Shown here: positions 9,282 to 16,952 of the stretch, one piece after another
Numbering within the stretch: position 1 is the first letter of the stretch
How the letters are laid out: each line of letters begins with the position of its first letter
Assembly (NCBI GenBank): GCA_947503305.1
Contig: CANNDF010000010.1
Span: 1 to 42,589, forward strand
From: an uncultured Dokdonia sp.
GTDB taxonomy: Bacteria; Bacteroidota; Bacteroidia; Flavobacteriales; Flavobacteriaceae
Length of the DNA stretch: 42,589 nt
Direction of reading: 5' to 3'
Notes under the pieces: generated by a model
What the model was told of the DNA's origin: nothing
What the model saw: the letters and a program-made list of their open reading frames with translations, nothing else
Databases searched by the model: none
Position numbers and translations under genes: made by a program

Positions 9282-9303
9282 AATCCCGTCTTGTGACGGG
9301 ATT
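9282..9303 (-). other. Intra-operon RNA hairpin upstream of the 350-residue gene
   Basis: A perfect 9-bp inverted repeat, AATCCCGTC / GACGGGATT, with a 4-nt loop, between the stop of the coiled-coil gene (9336) and the ATG at 9272. There is no T-run after it on the minus strand, so it looks more like a processing or stability hairpin, or a weak attenuator, than a full terminator. Confidence 0.6.
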
Positions 9304-9335
9304 TTATAGTTCATATATTTTTGAATAACTAGTTC

Positions 9336-10682
9336 TTATCCTAAGAGATCATCATCTCCAGCATCATCTGTTTTTTCAGGGGTAGGATCTCCTTCTGGAG
9401 CTGGCGCATCACCATCGGTTGCATAATACTCTTCAAAGATTTCTTTCATATCTATACCATAGCGGTTTGCAAAATCTTTTTGGATACTAGCATCTTTCTC
9501 ACGGATTTCCTGTAATGATTCGGCATAACTACTATATACGCCTTGCATTACTTTTTCATGAACAGGAATATTATCCATCATTTCCTGACGTGCTTTTGCA
9601 CTGGCTGTATGCATAGATGCTAAGGTCTGACCTATATGCTCATCTGTTTTTACTCCTAAATGTTCTAGTATAGCTGCAAATTCTTGGTCTGTACGTGCTT
9701 TAAGTGCTACTACATATCCATCATAATATTTTAAACGCTCATCTGTATCACTTTTTAATTTGGCGCGATGTGTCTGTAGGTTACTACGTAATGAAGTCAA
9801 TACTTTAATGGTTAAGTTATGCTTGTGTACAAAACTATCTTTACTTGCTGCTAGGGTAGTGTAAGCATTTTTAAGTCCTTCCAGCTCTTCTACTTTTTGC
9901 TCTAGTTTTGTAATCTCTGCAATGGCTTCACTATAGGCTGTAGACTGCTTATCGGCTACTTCTTCTAGTGCTTGACGAGCCTGTTTTAAAAGTGCATATT
10001 GCTCTTCGAGCTTATCTTCGGTTTCTTTCTTTTTTTCTAACGCTTTGTTATGATTTTTGCTCGCTTCTACAATTGCTACTTGCAATTTATCTTCTACTTC
10101 TTTAATTTCTACCTCGCGATTTTTAAGGCGTGTAACGGCTGCTTGTGATTTATATGAAAGTTCATTTAAAAGCGTTTGGATATCTGCCGATTCAATGCGT
10201 TCTTGAAACATCTGTTTTGCTTTCATATCTGCTCCATCACGTACTTTTTGAGCAGCGGCCAGTTCTTCTGTTTTATTTTTGATCTTAGCTTTACGACCCC
10301 ATAAGTTGTTCCACCAACTATCTTTTACGTTTTCTGCATCTTCTAGTTCTATCTTAGCCCGTTCTAATGCTTTTTGTGCATCGTCTATGACTTTTTGCTC
10401 ATTGGCATTAAGGGTAGAAAATTTTTCAAAAATAATGCCTACTTCATCTTGATAGTCAGTAAGATCTTTGATAGCATCTAGTAATGACGTTCTGTCTTTT
10501 TCGGCCATGCCTACGACATCATCTAGTGTCGCATTCAGTATTTTCTGACGCATCTCAGGGTCATCCTCCTGAGCAAGCTTAGATTTCATAGTATCTACTG
10601 CTTTTCCCCAGTTTACATCTACTTTTTCAGTTTCTTGTTGGGAGGCGTCATTGGTTTCTAATAAGTCAAAATCATCAGACAT
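9336..10682 (-). CDS. Long coiled-coil protein, first gene of the AAA+ module
   Basis: 448 residues, highly charged. After an acidic N-terminus (about 1-80) comes a Trp-containing segment (DSWWNNLWGRK, about 117-127) and then long heptad-like helical stretches (about 130-290) rich in Glu, Lys, Ala and Leu. The C-terminal tail (about 425-448) is acidic, Pro-rich and ends DDDLLG. No membrane segment or signal peptide is seen. The architecture recalls helical scaffold or membrane-remodelling proteins of stress systems (PspA- or TelA-like in general shape), but I cannot identify either signature. It leads the operon and is separated from gene two by a hairpin, which could allow higher expression of a structural subunit. 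Function unknown. Confidence 0.82.
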   Translation of the reverse strand: MSDDFDLLETNDASQQETEKVDVNWGKAVDTMKSKLAQEDDPEMRQKILNATLDDVVGMAEKDRTSLLDAIKDLTDYQDEVGIIFEKFSTLNANEQKVIDDAQKALERAKIELEDAENVKDSWWNNLWGRKAKIKNKTEELAAAQKVRDGADMKAKQMFQERIESADIQTLLNELSYKSQAAVTRLKNREVEIKEVEDKLQVAIVEASKNHNKALEKKKETEDKLEEQYALLKQARQALEEVADKQSTAYSEAIAEITKLEQKVEELEGLKNAYTTLAASKDSFVHKHNLTIKVLTSLRSNLQTHRAKLKSDTDERLKYYDGYVVALKARTDQEFAAILEHLGVKTDEHIGQTLASMHTASAKARQEMMDNIPVHEKVMQGVYSSYAESLQEIREKDASIQKDFANRYGIDMKEIFEEYYATDGDAPAPEGDPTPEKTDDAGDDDLLG

Positions 10683-10821
10683 AGGTATGGCTAGTTTTTA
10701 TAGTTGAACGTAATTTTTCTTGGATGTTCAATTTCGGTAAAAAATCCGAGTTTGGAAACTCCTTTTTCAAAAGCTTTATTTATGAGTCTCAAAAAAATAA
10801 AAATGTTACAACAATAATCGC

Positions 10822-10848
10822 CGTATCATACGTATAGTGTATGATACG
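10822..10848. promoter_or_regulatory. Inverted repeat upstream of the AAA+ module
   Basis: CGTATCATAC, a 7-nt spacer (GTATAGT) and GTATGATACG form a perfect 10-bp inverted repeat 140 bp upstream of the coiled-coil gene start. No T-run follows on either strand, so an operator for a dimeric regulator or a leader-RNA hairpin fits better than a terminator. Confidence 0.5.
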
Positions 10849-10937
10849 TAGCTATTTGCTTTTTATTTATATAGGTGTAATAATGTGTGCGGGTTACGCT
10901 ATTTATATATACTGAATATTGATTGAAGTGTTTATAG

Positions 10938-10955
10938 GGTAACTGTCGCAAAAGC
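10938..10955 (-). repeat. Decayed palindromic repeat, opposite edge of the module
   Basis: On the minus strand this reads GCTTTTGCGACAGTTACC, a weak relative of GCTTTCGCGAAAGCGTAAC in the opposite orientation to the decayed copy at 2629. Confidence 0.3.
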
Positions 10956-10982
10956 AATCTTAATCAAGATGATCATAGAAAA

Positions 10983-11510
10983 TTAATGCGCTTCTGCATC
11001 AAAATCTAACATCCATTTCCCTTGTACTTTGAGTACTTGTTCTATGACATCACGTACGCAACCTTTACCTCCGTTTTTATGAGAAATGTATTTTGAGGTT
11101 TCTTTGATTTCTTTAACGGCATCTTGAGGACAACAAGGGAGTCCCACCTTTTTCATGACTGGATAATCTGGAAGATCGTCTCCCATATAGAGTATATTTT
11201 CTGAAAGGATTCCTTTTTCTTTTATATATGCATCTAACTGTGTCATTTTTTGATGTGCTCCCAGATATATGTCTTGTATCCCTAATGCTTTCAGTCTTAA
11301 TCTCACTCCTTCATCTTTTCCTCCGGATATAATACAGATATTATACCCTTGGTCAAGAGCTGTTTTTAATGCATATCCATCTTTGACATTCATGACACGA
11401 TGTAGTTGTCCTTCTGAAGTAATATGTAATGTTCCATCAGTAAGGACGCCATCTACATCAAAAATAAATGTGGTAATCTGGTGTAAATATTCTTTATAGC
11501 TCTTTTCCAT
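10983..11510 (-). CDS. kdsC: KdsC-type HAD phosphatase (KDO 8-phosphate phosphatase)
   Basis: 175 residues, the normal size for capless KdsC/YrbI HAD enzymes. HAD motif I is FDVDGVLTDG with Asp18 and Asp20, motif II is IISGGKD, and the acidic motif is MGDDLPDYPV. The family hydrolyses 3-deoxy-D-manno-octulosonate 8-phosphate to KDO in the cytoplasm for lipopolysaccharide core synthesis; related capless HADs act on other sugar acid phosphates. Its start overlaps the end of the DUF2520 gene by 17 bp, so the two are translationally coupled. Confidence 0.87.
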   Translation of the reverse strand: MEKSYKEYLHQITTFIFDVDGVLTDGTLHITSEGQLHRVMNVKDGYALKTALDQGYNICIISGGKDEGVRLRLKALGIQDIYLGAHQKMTQLDAYIKEKGILSENILYMGDDLPDYPVMKKVGLPCCPQDAVKEIKETSKYISHKNGGKGCVRDVIEQVLKVQGKWMLDFDAEAH

Positions 11511-12255
11511 AGTATGATAATATAGATGCAGTAAGGGTTTTATATACGGATGTATGATCTTTACGAGTTAATGCTTCTTGTTGCTTGTTTATAACGTCTA
11601 TATCTTGCCGTTTTGCAGGACCTGTTTGTACAGTGTCTGGTCCATGAGTGATTGCCTTTTGAGTCGTTTTTTGGATTAATGGATGTAATATATCAAAAGG
11701 AATGTTATCGTCTTTACATATTTGTGATGCAATTGTATAGCAATGATTTGTAAAATTATTGGCAAAAACGGCAGCGAGGTGTACTTTTTTACGTTGATGA
11801 CTATTAAGATAATGAACTGTTTTACTAAGCATAGAAGCTATTGTTTTGAGAAGAGTACTATCATGTTCTTCCTGCGCTTCTATACAGATTGGAATCATCG
11901 AAAAGTCTACAGTGTCTTCTTTTGAAAAACTTTGCAAAGGATAAAAGACTCCTTTTCTATGTTTTGTGGTTATCTCTTCTAAAGGGATGCTACCCGCTGT
12001 ATGTACAACGAGTGTATCTATATAAGGTAGTTGATGTGCTACTGTATTAATTGCATGATCACTTACAGCAATGATAGTGATATCTGCAGGGATTAACTCT
12101 TTAAGAGTTCCTGTCTGTGCTAGCTTTTTAAAAGGAATCAGACTTTCTAGAGTTCTTCCTGCAACCTGTAAAAGCATAACATCCGGTTGCTTGGTAAATT
12201 GGTTGGCAAGATGCCAGGCAAGATTTCCGGTACCGACAATGTTTATTGTAATCAT
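11494..12255 (-). CDS. Rossmann-fold DUF2520 protein
   Basis: 253 residues. The N-terminus INIVGTGNLAWHLANQF (3-19) is a dinucleotide-binding GxGNxA loop, and the C-terminal half is the helical DUF2520 dimerisation domain (HLAAVFANNFTNHCY near residue 164), as in F420/NADP-dependent oxidoreductase and pyrroline-5-carboxylate reductase relatives. No substrate is established. It overlaps kdsC by 17 bp and is divergent from htpG, with 143 bp between the starts. Confidence 0.85.
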   Translation of the reverse strand: MITINIVGTGNLAWHLANQFTKQPDVMLLQVAGRTLESLIPFKKLAQTGTLKELIPADITIIAVSDHAINTVAHQLPYIDTLVVHTAGSIPLEEITTKHRKGVFYPLQSFSKEDTVDFSMIPICIEAQEEHDSTLLKTIASMLSKTVHYLNSHQRKKVHLAAVFANNFTNHCYTIASQICKDDNIPFDILHPLIQKTTQKAITHGPDTVQTGPAKRQDIDVINKQQEALTRKDHTSVYKTLTASILSYYGKEL

Positions 12256-12360
12256 GTGGGTAAAAATACTATTTTTTGTTTTGGGGTTTATCCTTCTGCC
12301 TTTTTTTGATAGGATATAATGTCATCTTGTCACATGTGCATTTGTGGTATTGTTTTGGAA

Positions 12361-12374
12361 GCTTTCGCGAAAGC
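12361..12374. repeat. Dispersed palindrome (exact copy 2), upstream of htpG
   Basis: GCTTTCGCGAAAGC followed by ATACTAACATTAAAA. The tail resembles that of the copy at 32994 (GTACTCAACATTAAAA), so the unit is longer than the palindrome. It lies 25 bp upstream of the htpG ATG. Confidence 0.92.
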
Positions 12375-12398
12375 ATACTAACATTAAAACAATACTTT

Positions 12399-14288
12399 AT
12401 GTCAACAGGAAAAATTAATGTGTCGGTAGAGAATATCTTCCCACTTATTAAGAAATTCTTATATAGCGATCACGAGATATTTTTACGTGAACTTATCTCA
12501 AACGCAACCGATGCTACGCTTAAACTAAAACACTTAACGAGTATAGGTGAATCTAAAGTGGATTATGGAAATCCACAAATTGAAGTAAAAATAGATAAGG
12601 AAGGCAAAAAACTCCATATTATAGACCAAGGTCTAGGGATGAGTGCCGATGAGGTTGAGAAATATATCAATCAGGTTGCTTTTTCGGGAGCTGAAGAATT
12701 CCTGAATAAGTATGAAGATGCTGGGAAAGATGCTGGTATTATCGGTCATTTTGGGCTTGGTTTTTACTCTGCTTTTATGGTAGCAGAAAAGGTAGAAATT
12801 ATTACCAAATCTCATACAGATGCTCCTGCAGCTCACTGGAGTTGTGATGGATCTCCTGAATTTACACTTGTAGAAAGCGATAAAACAAATCGCGGGTCTG
12901 AAATTATTCTTCATATTGCCGAAGACAGTGTTGAGTTTTTAGAAGAAGGACGTATCCGTGAGCTACTTACTAAGTATAATAAGTTTATGCCTGTGCCTAT
13001 TAAATTTGGTACAAAGACAGAAACATTAGAAAAACCAGAAGGTGCAAAAGAAGAGGATCCTGCTCCTACTCAAGAAGTAGATGATATTATCAATAATCCT
13101 AATCCTGCATGGACAAAACAGCCTACAGATCTAGAAGAAGAAGATTATAAAAACTTCTATCGTGAGCTGTATCCTATGCAATTTGAGGAGCCATTATTTA
13201 ATATACACTTAAATGTAGACTATCCTTTTAACCTGACAGGGATTTTATATTTTCCTAAACTGGGACAGGATATAAACATGCAAAAAGATCGCATTCAGTT
13301 GTATCAAAATCAAGTTTTTGTTACAGATAATGTAGAAGGGATCGTACCTGAATTTTTGACAATGCTTCGCGGGGTTATTGATTCTCCAGATATTCCTTTG
13401 AATGTATCTCGTAGTTATTTACAGGCAGATGGTGCTGTAAAGAAAATCTCTGGCTATATAACACGAAAGGTTGCTGATAAGTTAAAATCCTTATTCAATA
13501 ATGACCGTGAGGATTTTGAGAAAAAATGGAATGATATAAAAGTAGTGATTGAGTATGGAATGCTTTCTGAAGATAAATTCTTTGAAAAAGCAGATAAATT
13601 TGCACTATATCCTACGGTAGATGATACGTATTTAACTTGGGAAGAGTTAGATGCAAAAATTAAAGATACTCAGACAGATAAAGATGATAAGCTAGTTGTG
13701 TTGTATGCAAGTGATAAAGATGCACAACATGCGTATATTCAGAGTGCAAAAGCAAAGGGATATGAAGTATTATTGCTAGATTCTCCTATTGTAAGTCATT
13801 TAATTCAGAAGCTTGAGACGAGTAAAGAGAACGTTACTTTTGTTCGAGTAGATGGTGATCATATAGATAATCTTATTAAGAAAGATGAAGAACAAATTTC
13901 AAAACTTTCTGATGAAGAGAAGGAGACTGTAAAGACTTCGATTACAGATGCTATTGCAGATACATCGTATACAGTTCAGCTAGAAGCTATGGATAGTGCA
14001 GCAGCTCCTTTTATTATAACGCAACCTGAGTTTATGCGTCGTATGAAAGAGATGCAACAGACTGGTGGCGGTGGCGGTATGTTTGGTATGGGAAATATGC
14101 CAGAAATGTACAATCTTGTTGTTAATGCAAATCATGAACTGGTTTCAGAAATACTGAATACAAAAACGACTAAGAAGAAAGAGCGTTTGATCCGACAGTC
14201 TTTTGATCTCGCAAAACTGAGTCAAAACTTATTAAAGGGTGAAGAACTCACTAATTTTATTAATCGTTCTTATGAGATGATTAAATAG
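12399..14288 (+). CDS. htpG: Molecular chaperone HtpG (bacterial Hsp90)
   Basis: 629 residues from the ATG at 12399; an in-frame ATG at 12276 would add 41 non-homologous residues across the palindromic repeat and is rejected. The GHKL ATPase domain shows FLRELISNATDA with Glu31 and Asn35, DQGLGM with Asp76, and IGHFGLGFYSAF at 115-126. Middle-domain motifs include NVSRSYLQ. The C-terminal region carries a Gly/Met-rich loop (GGGGGMFGMGNM) before the dimerisation helices. HtpG is a cytoplasmic ATP-dependent chaperone that remodels client proteins with DnaK. It is a single-gene unit ending in a terminator at 14312-14348. Confidence 0.97.
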   Translation: MSTGKINVSVENIFPLIKKFLYSDHEIFLRELISNATDATLKLKHLTSIGESKVDYGNPQIEVKIDKEGKKLHIIDQGLGMSADEVEKYINQVAFSGAEEFLNKYEDAGKDAGIIGHFGLGFYSAFMVAEKVEIITKSHTDAPAAHWSCDGSPEFTLVESDKTNRGSEIILHIAEDSVEFLEEGRIRELLTKYNKFMPVPIKFGTKTETLEKPEGAKEEDPAPTQEVDDIINNPNPAWTKQPTDLEEEDYKNFYRELYPMQFEEPLFNIHLNVDYPFNLTGILYFPKLGQDINMQKDRIQLYQNQVFVTDNVEGIVPEFLTMLRGVIDSPDIPLNVSRSYLQADGAVKKISGYITRKVADKLKSLFNNDREDFEKKWNDIKVVIEYGMLSEDKFFEKADKFALYPTVDDTYLTWEELDAKIKDTQTDKDDKLVVLYASDKDAQHAYIQSAKAKGYEVLLLDSPIVSHLIQKLETSKENVTFVRVDGDHIDNLIKKDEEQISKLSDEEKETVKTSITDAIADTSYTVQLEAMDSAAAPFIITQPEFMRRMKEMQQTGGGGGMFGMGNMPEMYNLVVNANHELVSEILNTKTTKKKERLIRQSFDLAKLSQNLLKGEELTNFINRSYEMIK

Positions 14289-14311
14289 AGATAGATAAAT
14301 ATATACAAAGT

Positions 14312-14348
14312 AAAAGTCACTTTTCTAGCTATTGGGAAGTGGCTTTTT
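14312..14348 (+). terminator. Rho-independent terminator of htpG
   Basis: AAAAGTCACTT and AAGTGGCTTTT form an 11-bp stem (one G-U pair) with a 15-nt loop; the T-run is part of the right arm and is followed at once by a palindromic repeat copy. Confidence 0.7.
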
Positions 14349-14362
14349 GCTTTCGCGAAAGC
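14349..14362. repeat. Dispersed palindrome (exact copy 3), directly after the htpG terminator
   Basis: GCTTTCGCGAAAGC followed by GTAAC; it abuts the terminator T-run. Confidence 0.92.
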
Positions 14363-14423
14363 GTAACAAAACTTATGAATGTGCGACCAATTTATGTACA
14401 TTTAACGTGATAAATAAAAGACT

Positions 14424-14978
14424 ATGGCATTGACTCCATCAAATATGCTCGATTTGGGCACAAAAGCTCCCGATTTCCAACTCACAGATTCTGTGACAAA
14501 TGCGTTGTGTAGCTATAGTGATGTAAGAGGAGAACGCGGTACTGTAGTTATGTTTATCTGTAATCATTGTCCATTTGTAGTTCATGTAATTGATGAAATT
14601 GTACGTATTGCAAATGATTATCGCGTTCTTGGTTTTGGTTTTGTAGCGATAAGTAGTAATGACATAGAGGCATATCCTCAAGATGGTCCTAAGGCGATGT
14701 GGGATAATGCTCGTAAAAACAATTTTACATTCCCTTACTTATTTGATGCTACACAAGAAGTTGCTAGATCTTATGATGCTGCTTGTACTCCCGATTTTTA
14801 CCTTTTTGGTGCTGATGATCGGTTAGTGTATCGTGGTCAACTAGATGCGTCTAGACCTGGCAATGGAATTCCTGTAAATGGTCGTGACTTAAGAGAAGCG
14901 TTGGATAATGTTTTTAATAGTAGACCTCAAAGTGCTATTCAAAAACCTAGTATAGGTTGCAATATAAAATGGAAATAA
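14424..14978 (+). CDS. Thioredoxin-fold protein (AhpC/TSA-Redoxin type) with CNHC motif
   Basis: 184 residues, no signal peptide. The redox site is MFICNHCPF with Cys46 and Cys49 (a CxxC arrangement), a cis-Pro-like ACTPDF at 120-125, and a conserved-looking C-terminus GCNIKWK. The family includes cytoplasmic thiol-disulfide or peroxiredoxin-like proteins; the exact reaction is not known. It follows htpG after 135 bp and may belong to general stress protection, though it has its own gap and the htpG terminator lies upstream. Confidence 0.85.
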   Translation: MALTPSNMLDLGTKAPDFQLTDSVTNALCSYSDVRGERGTVVMFICNHCPFVVHVIDEIVRIANDYRVLGFGFVAISSNDIEAYPQDGPKAMWDNARKNNFTFPYLFDATQEVARSYDAACTPDFYLFGADDRLVYRGQLDASRPGNGIPVNGRDLREALDNVFNSRPQSAIQKPSIGCNIKWK

Positions 14979-15114
14979 TTGTAATATCCTTAATCTGATA
15001 GTATGCATAGGTAATTAAATACATAACTTTCTTTATCTATAAAAGACAGATTTTTGCATTACAGGTTTCTCACTCTTATTTTTTCTGTTACTTTTACTAT
15101 AAACCTATTGACTC

Positions 15115-15891
15115 TTGGAGATTTTAGACACCATTAGAATACTTGATGTTATAGATATTCTACTTGTTGCTGCATTACTATACTATGCATACAAGTTAGT
15201 AAAGGGTACTGTTGCTATCAATATTTTTATAGGTATTGTTGTCGTATACTTGATCTGGCAGCTTACCGAGTTGCTAAAAATGGAAATGCTTAGTACGATT
15301 TTAGGTCAATTTATTGGTGTTGGGATGTTTGCACTTATTGTTGTTTTTCAACAGGAAATCCGTAAGTTTTTACTTATGGTAGGGAGTACAAACCTAACTC
15401 GTGGGGGAGGCGTATTTAAGAATTTTCAATTTTCCAAAAGTGATAAAGTACTGGAGATAGATGTAAATGCGATTCTTGAAGCCTGCGTTAATATGGGTAA
15501 AACACATACAGGAGCCCTTATTGTTATACGAAGAACAACGAGTCTGGAGTTTGTAAAGGCTTCTGGTGATGTCATGGGCATTGCTGTAAACAGACCTATT
15601 ATTGAGAGTGTATTTTACAAAAACTCTACCTTACATGATGGTGCAATGATTATAGAAGATAATATGATCACCGCTACGAGGGTCATCTTACCCGTTACAC
15701 AAGAGCGTAAGATTCCATTGCGTTTTGGGTTACGTCATAGAGCTGCCGTAGGTATTACAGAAAAGACAGATGCTCTTGCACTTGTTGTAAGTGAAGAGTC
15801 TGGTGATATAAGCTATGTAAAAAATGGTGCTTTTGTATTGTATAAAACAATAGATGAACTCCGAGAACTAATTACAGAAGACTTGAGTTGA
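15115..15891 (+). CDS. cdaA: Membrane diadenylate cyclase CdaA
   Basis: 258 residues with three membrane helices (about 12-30, 32-52 and 60-79) followed by a DisA_N/DAC domain. Catalytic motifs are LHDGAM with Asp175-Gly176-Ala177 and GLRHRAA with Arg207-His208-Arg209. It condenses two ATP into c-di-AMP, a second messenger for potassium, osmotic and envelope homeostasis. The start codon is TTG; the reading matches the usual family N-terminus and no closer ATG exists. It is followed after 4 bp by a DUF3667 gene, so the two are almost certainly co-transcribed. Confidence 0.93.
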   Translation: MEILDTIRILDVIDILLVAALLYYAYKLVKGTVAINIFIGIVVVYLIWQLTELLKMEMLSTILGQFIGVGMFALIVVFQQEIRKFLLMVGSTNLTRGGGVFKNFQFSKSDKVLEIDVNAILEACVNMGKTHTGALIVIRRTTSLEFVKASGDVMGIAVNRPIIESVFYKNSTLHDGAMIIEDNMITATRVILPVTQERKIPLRFGLRHRAAVGITEKTDALALVVSEESGDISYVKNGAFVLYKTIDELRELITEDLS

Positions 15892-15895
15892 TTAT

Positions 15896-16912
15896 ATGGA
15901 TCAAGATTTAATTCCAGAAAAGAAGGGCTTTTTTAAGAGGAAAGTAAAACCCAAAAAGTCTAAAGAACGACAATTACTTACAGTATCTGATACTTGTAAA
16001 AATTGTAATACCCCTCTTGCTTTAGATCAATTATTTTGTGCTCATTGTGGTGCAAAACGGATGTATAATCGTCTTAACTGGAGCAACCTTACTGAAGACT
16101 TTGTAGATCGGTTCTTAAATATAGAGAATAACTTTCTAAGAACATTTATTGATTTGTTTAAAGCCCCTCAAAATGTTATAGGAGGGTATATAGAGGGTAC
16201 CAGAAAAAGATACCTTTCAGCATTTAGTTATTTTGCAATTTCTCTTACAATTGTAGGCTTGTATACGTTTGTTTTCCGAAACTGGTTTATGGATGATGAG
16301 ATGCTTAAACAGGGAATGGTCATTCCTGGAACTTCTCAAGAAGATATCGATGTTAATAGCACAAAACAAATGCTAGATTGGGTATTTGATTACCAGTCTA
16401 TTATTACATTTATCAATATTCCTCTGTATGCGATTGTTTCTAAAATGGTATTCTGGAACTATAAGAAATACAATTTTATTGAGCATGTAGTGATCTACCT
16501 ATATGTGTATTCCCATACACAGATTATTGCTTCGATTGTAGGGGCGTTATTTTTATGGTCTAGTATTGCTCAAATGCTTGTGAGTTCATTATTAATGTTT
16601 GTTTATATAGGGTATACTGCTTATGTTCTGATGAAATTATTTGAGCTTACGGTAGAAAAAATAGTTCTTAAAACCTTATTATTCTTTGTCTTCTTTGGTG
16701 TTGTATCTGTAGTTATTTTTGGAATAGGTGGATGGATTTTATATGAATTGGGATTGTTTGATGTATTTATAGAAAAACTAAAAGAGCAAAGTGAAATACA
16801 AAAGTCTATAAAGGAGAGCGCTACTACTGTAAAGGATTCATTAAATGTAGATAGCGTGAAGCAGGGTATTCAAAAAGTAAAAGATACATTACTCTTTTTG
16901 GGTGCTTACTAG
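15896..16912 (+). CDS. DUF3667 zinc-ribbon membrane protein, copy 1
   Basis: 338 residues. A zinc ribbon with Cys34, Cys37, Cys48 and Cys51 (CKNC...FCAHCG) leads into the DUF3667 core (YNRLNWSNL, DRFLNIENNFLRTF) and four to five membrane helices from about residue 104 to 280, ending in a charged tail with a coiled-coil look. It has a basic N-terminus (GFFKRKVKPKKSK). Family function is unknown. It sits 4 bp after cdaA and 40 bp before a clear paralogue, so a role near c-di-AMP signalling is possible (inference). Confidence 0.87.
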   Translation: MDQDLIPEKKGFFKRKVKPKKSKERQLLTVSDTCKNCNTPLALDQLFCAHCGAKRMYNRLNWSNLTEDFVDRFLNIENNFLRTFIDLFKAPQNVIGGYIEGTRKRYLSAFSYFAISLTIVGLYTFVFRNWFMDDEMLKQGMVIPGTSQEDIDVNSTKQMLDWVFDYQSIITFINIPLYAIVSKMVFWNYKKYNFIEHVVIYLYVYSHTQIIASIVGALFLWSSIAQMLVSSLLMFVYIGYTAYVLMKLFELTVEKIVLKTLLFFVFFGVVSVVIFGIGGWILYELGLFDVFIEKLKEQSEIQKSIKESATTVKDSLNVDSVKQGIQKVKDTLLFLGAY

Positions 16913-16952
16913 CAATATCTTAAATTGCTTTTTATAAAATTGATTTCTTAAT

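Larger units (their letters stand above)
10683..10982. other. 300-bp intergenic leader between kdsC and the AAA+ module
   Basis: Very AT-rich. It contains the inverted repeat at 10822-10848 and a decayed palindrome at 10938-10955. I found no exact TAnnTTTG match on the minus strand, no ORF and no tRNA. It must hold the promoter of the six-gene block unless that block is read through from kdsC. Confidence 0.6.

Noticed and set aside
9336-10682. Assignment of the coiled-coil protein to PspA or TelA
   Set aside because: Only general shape and composition match; I could not see a specific signature of either family.
10822-10848. Terminator of an upstream transcript
   Set aside because: No T-run follows on either strand.
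12276-12398. In-frame upstream extension of htpG by 41 codons
   Set aside because: The extension crosses the palindromic repeat, and the ATG at 12399 gives the conserved HtpG N-terminus and normal length.
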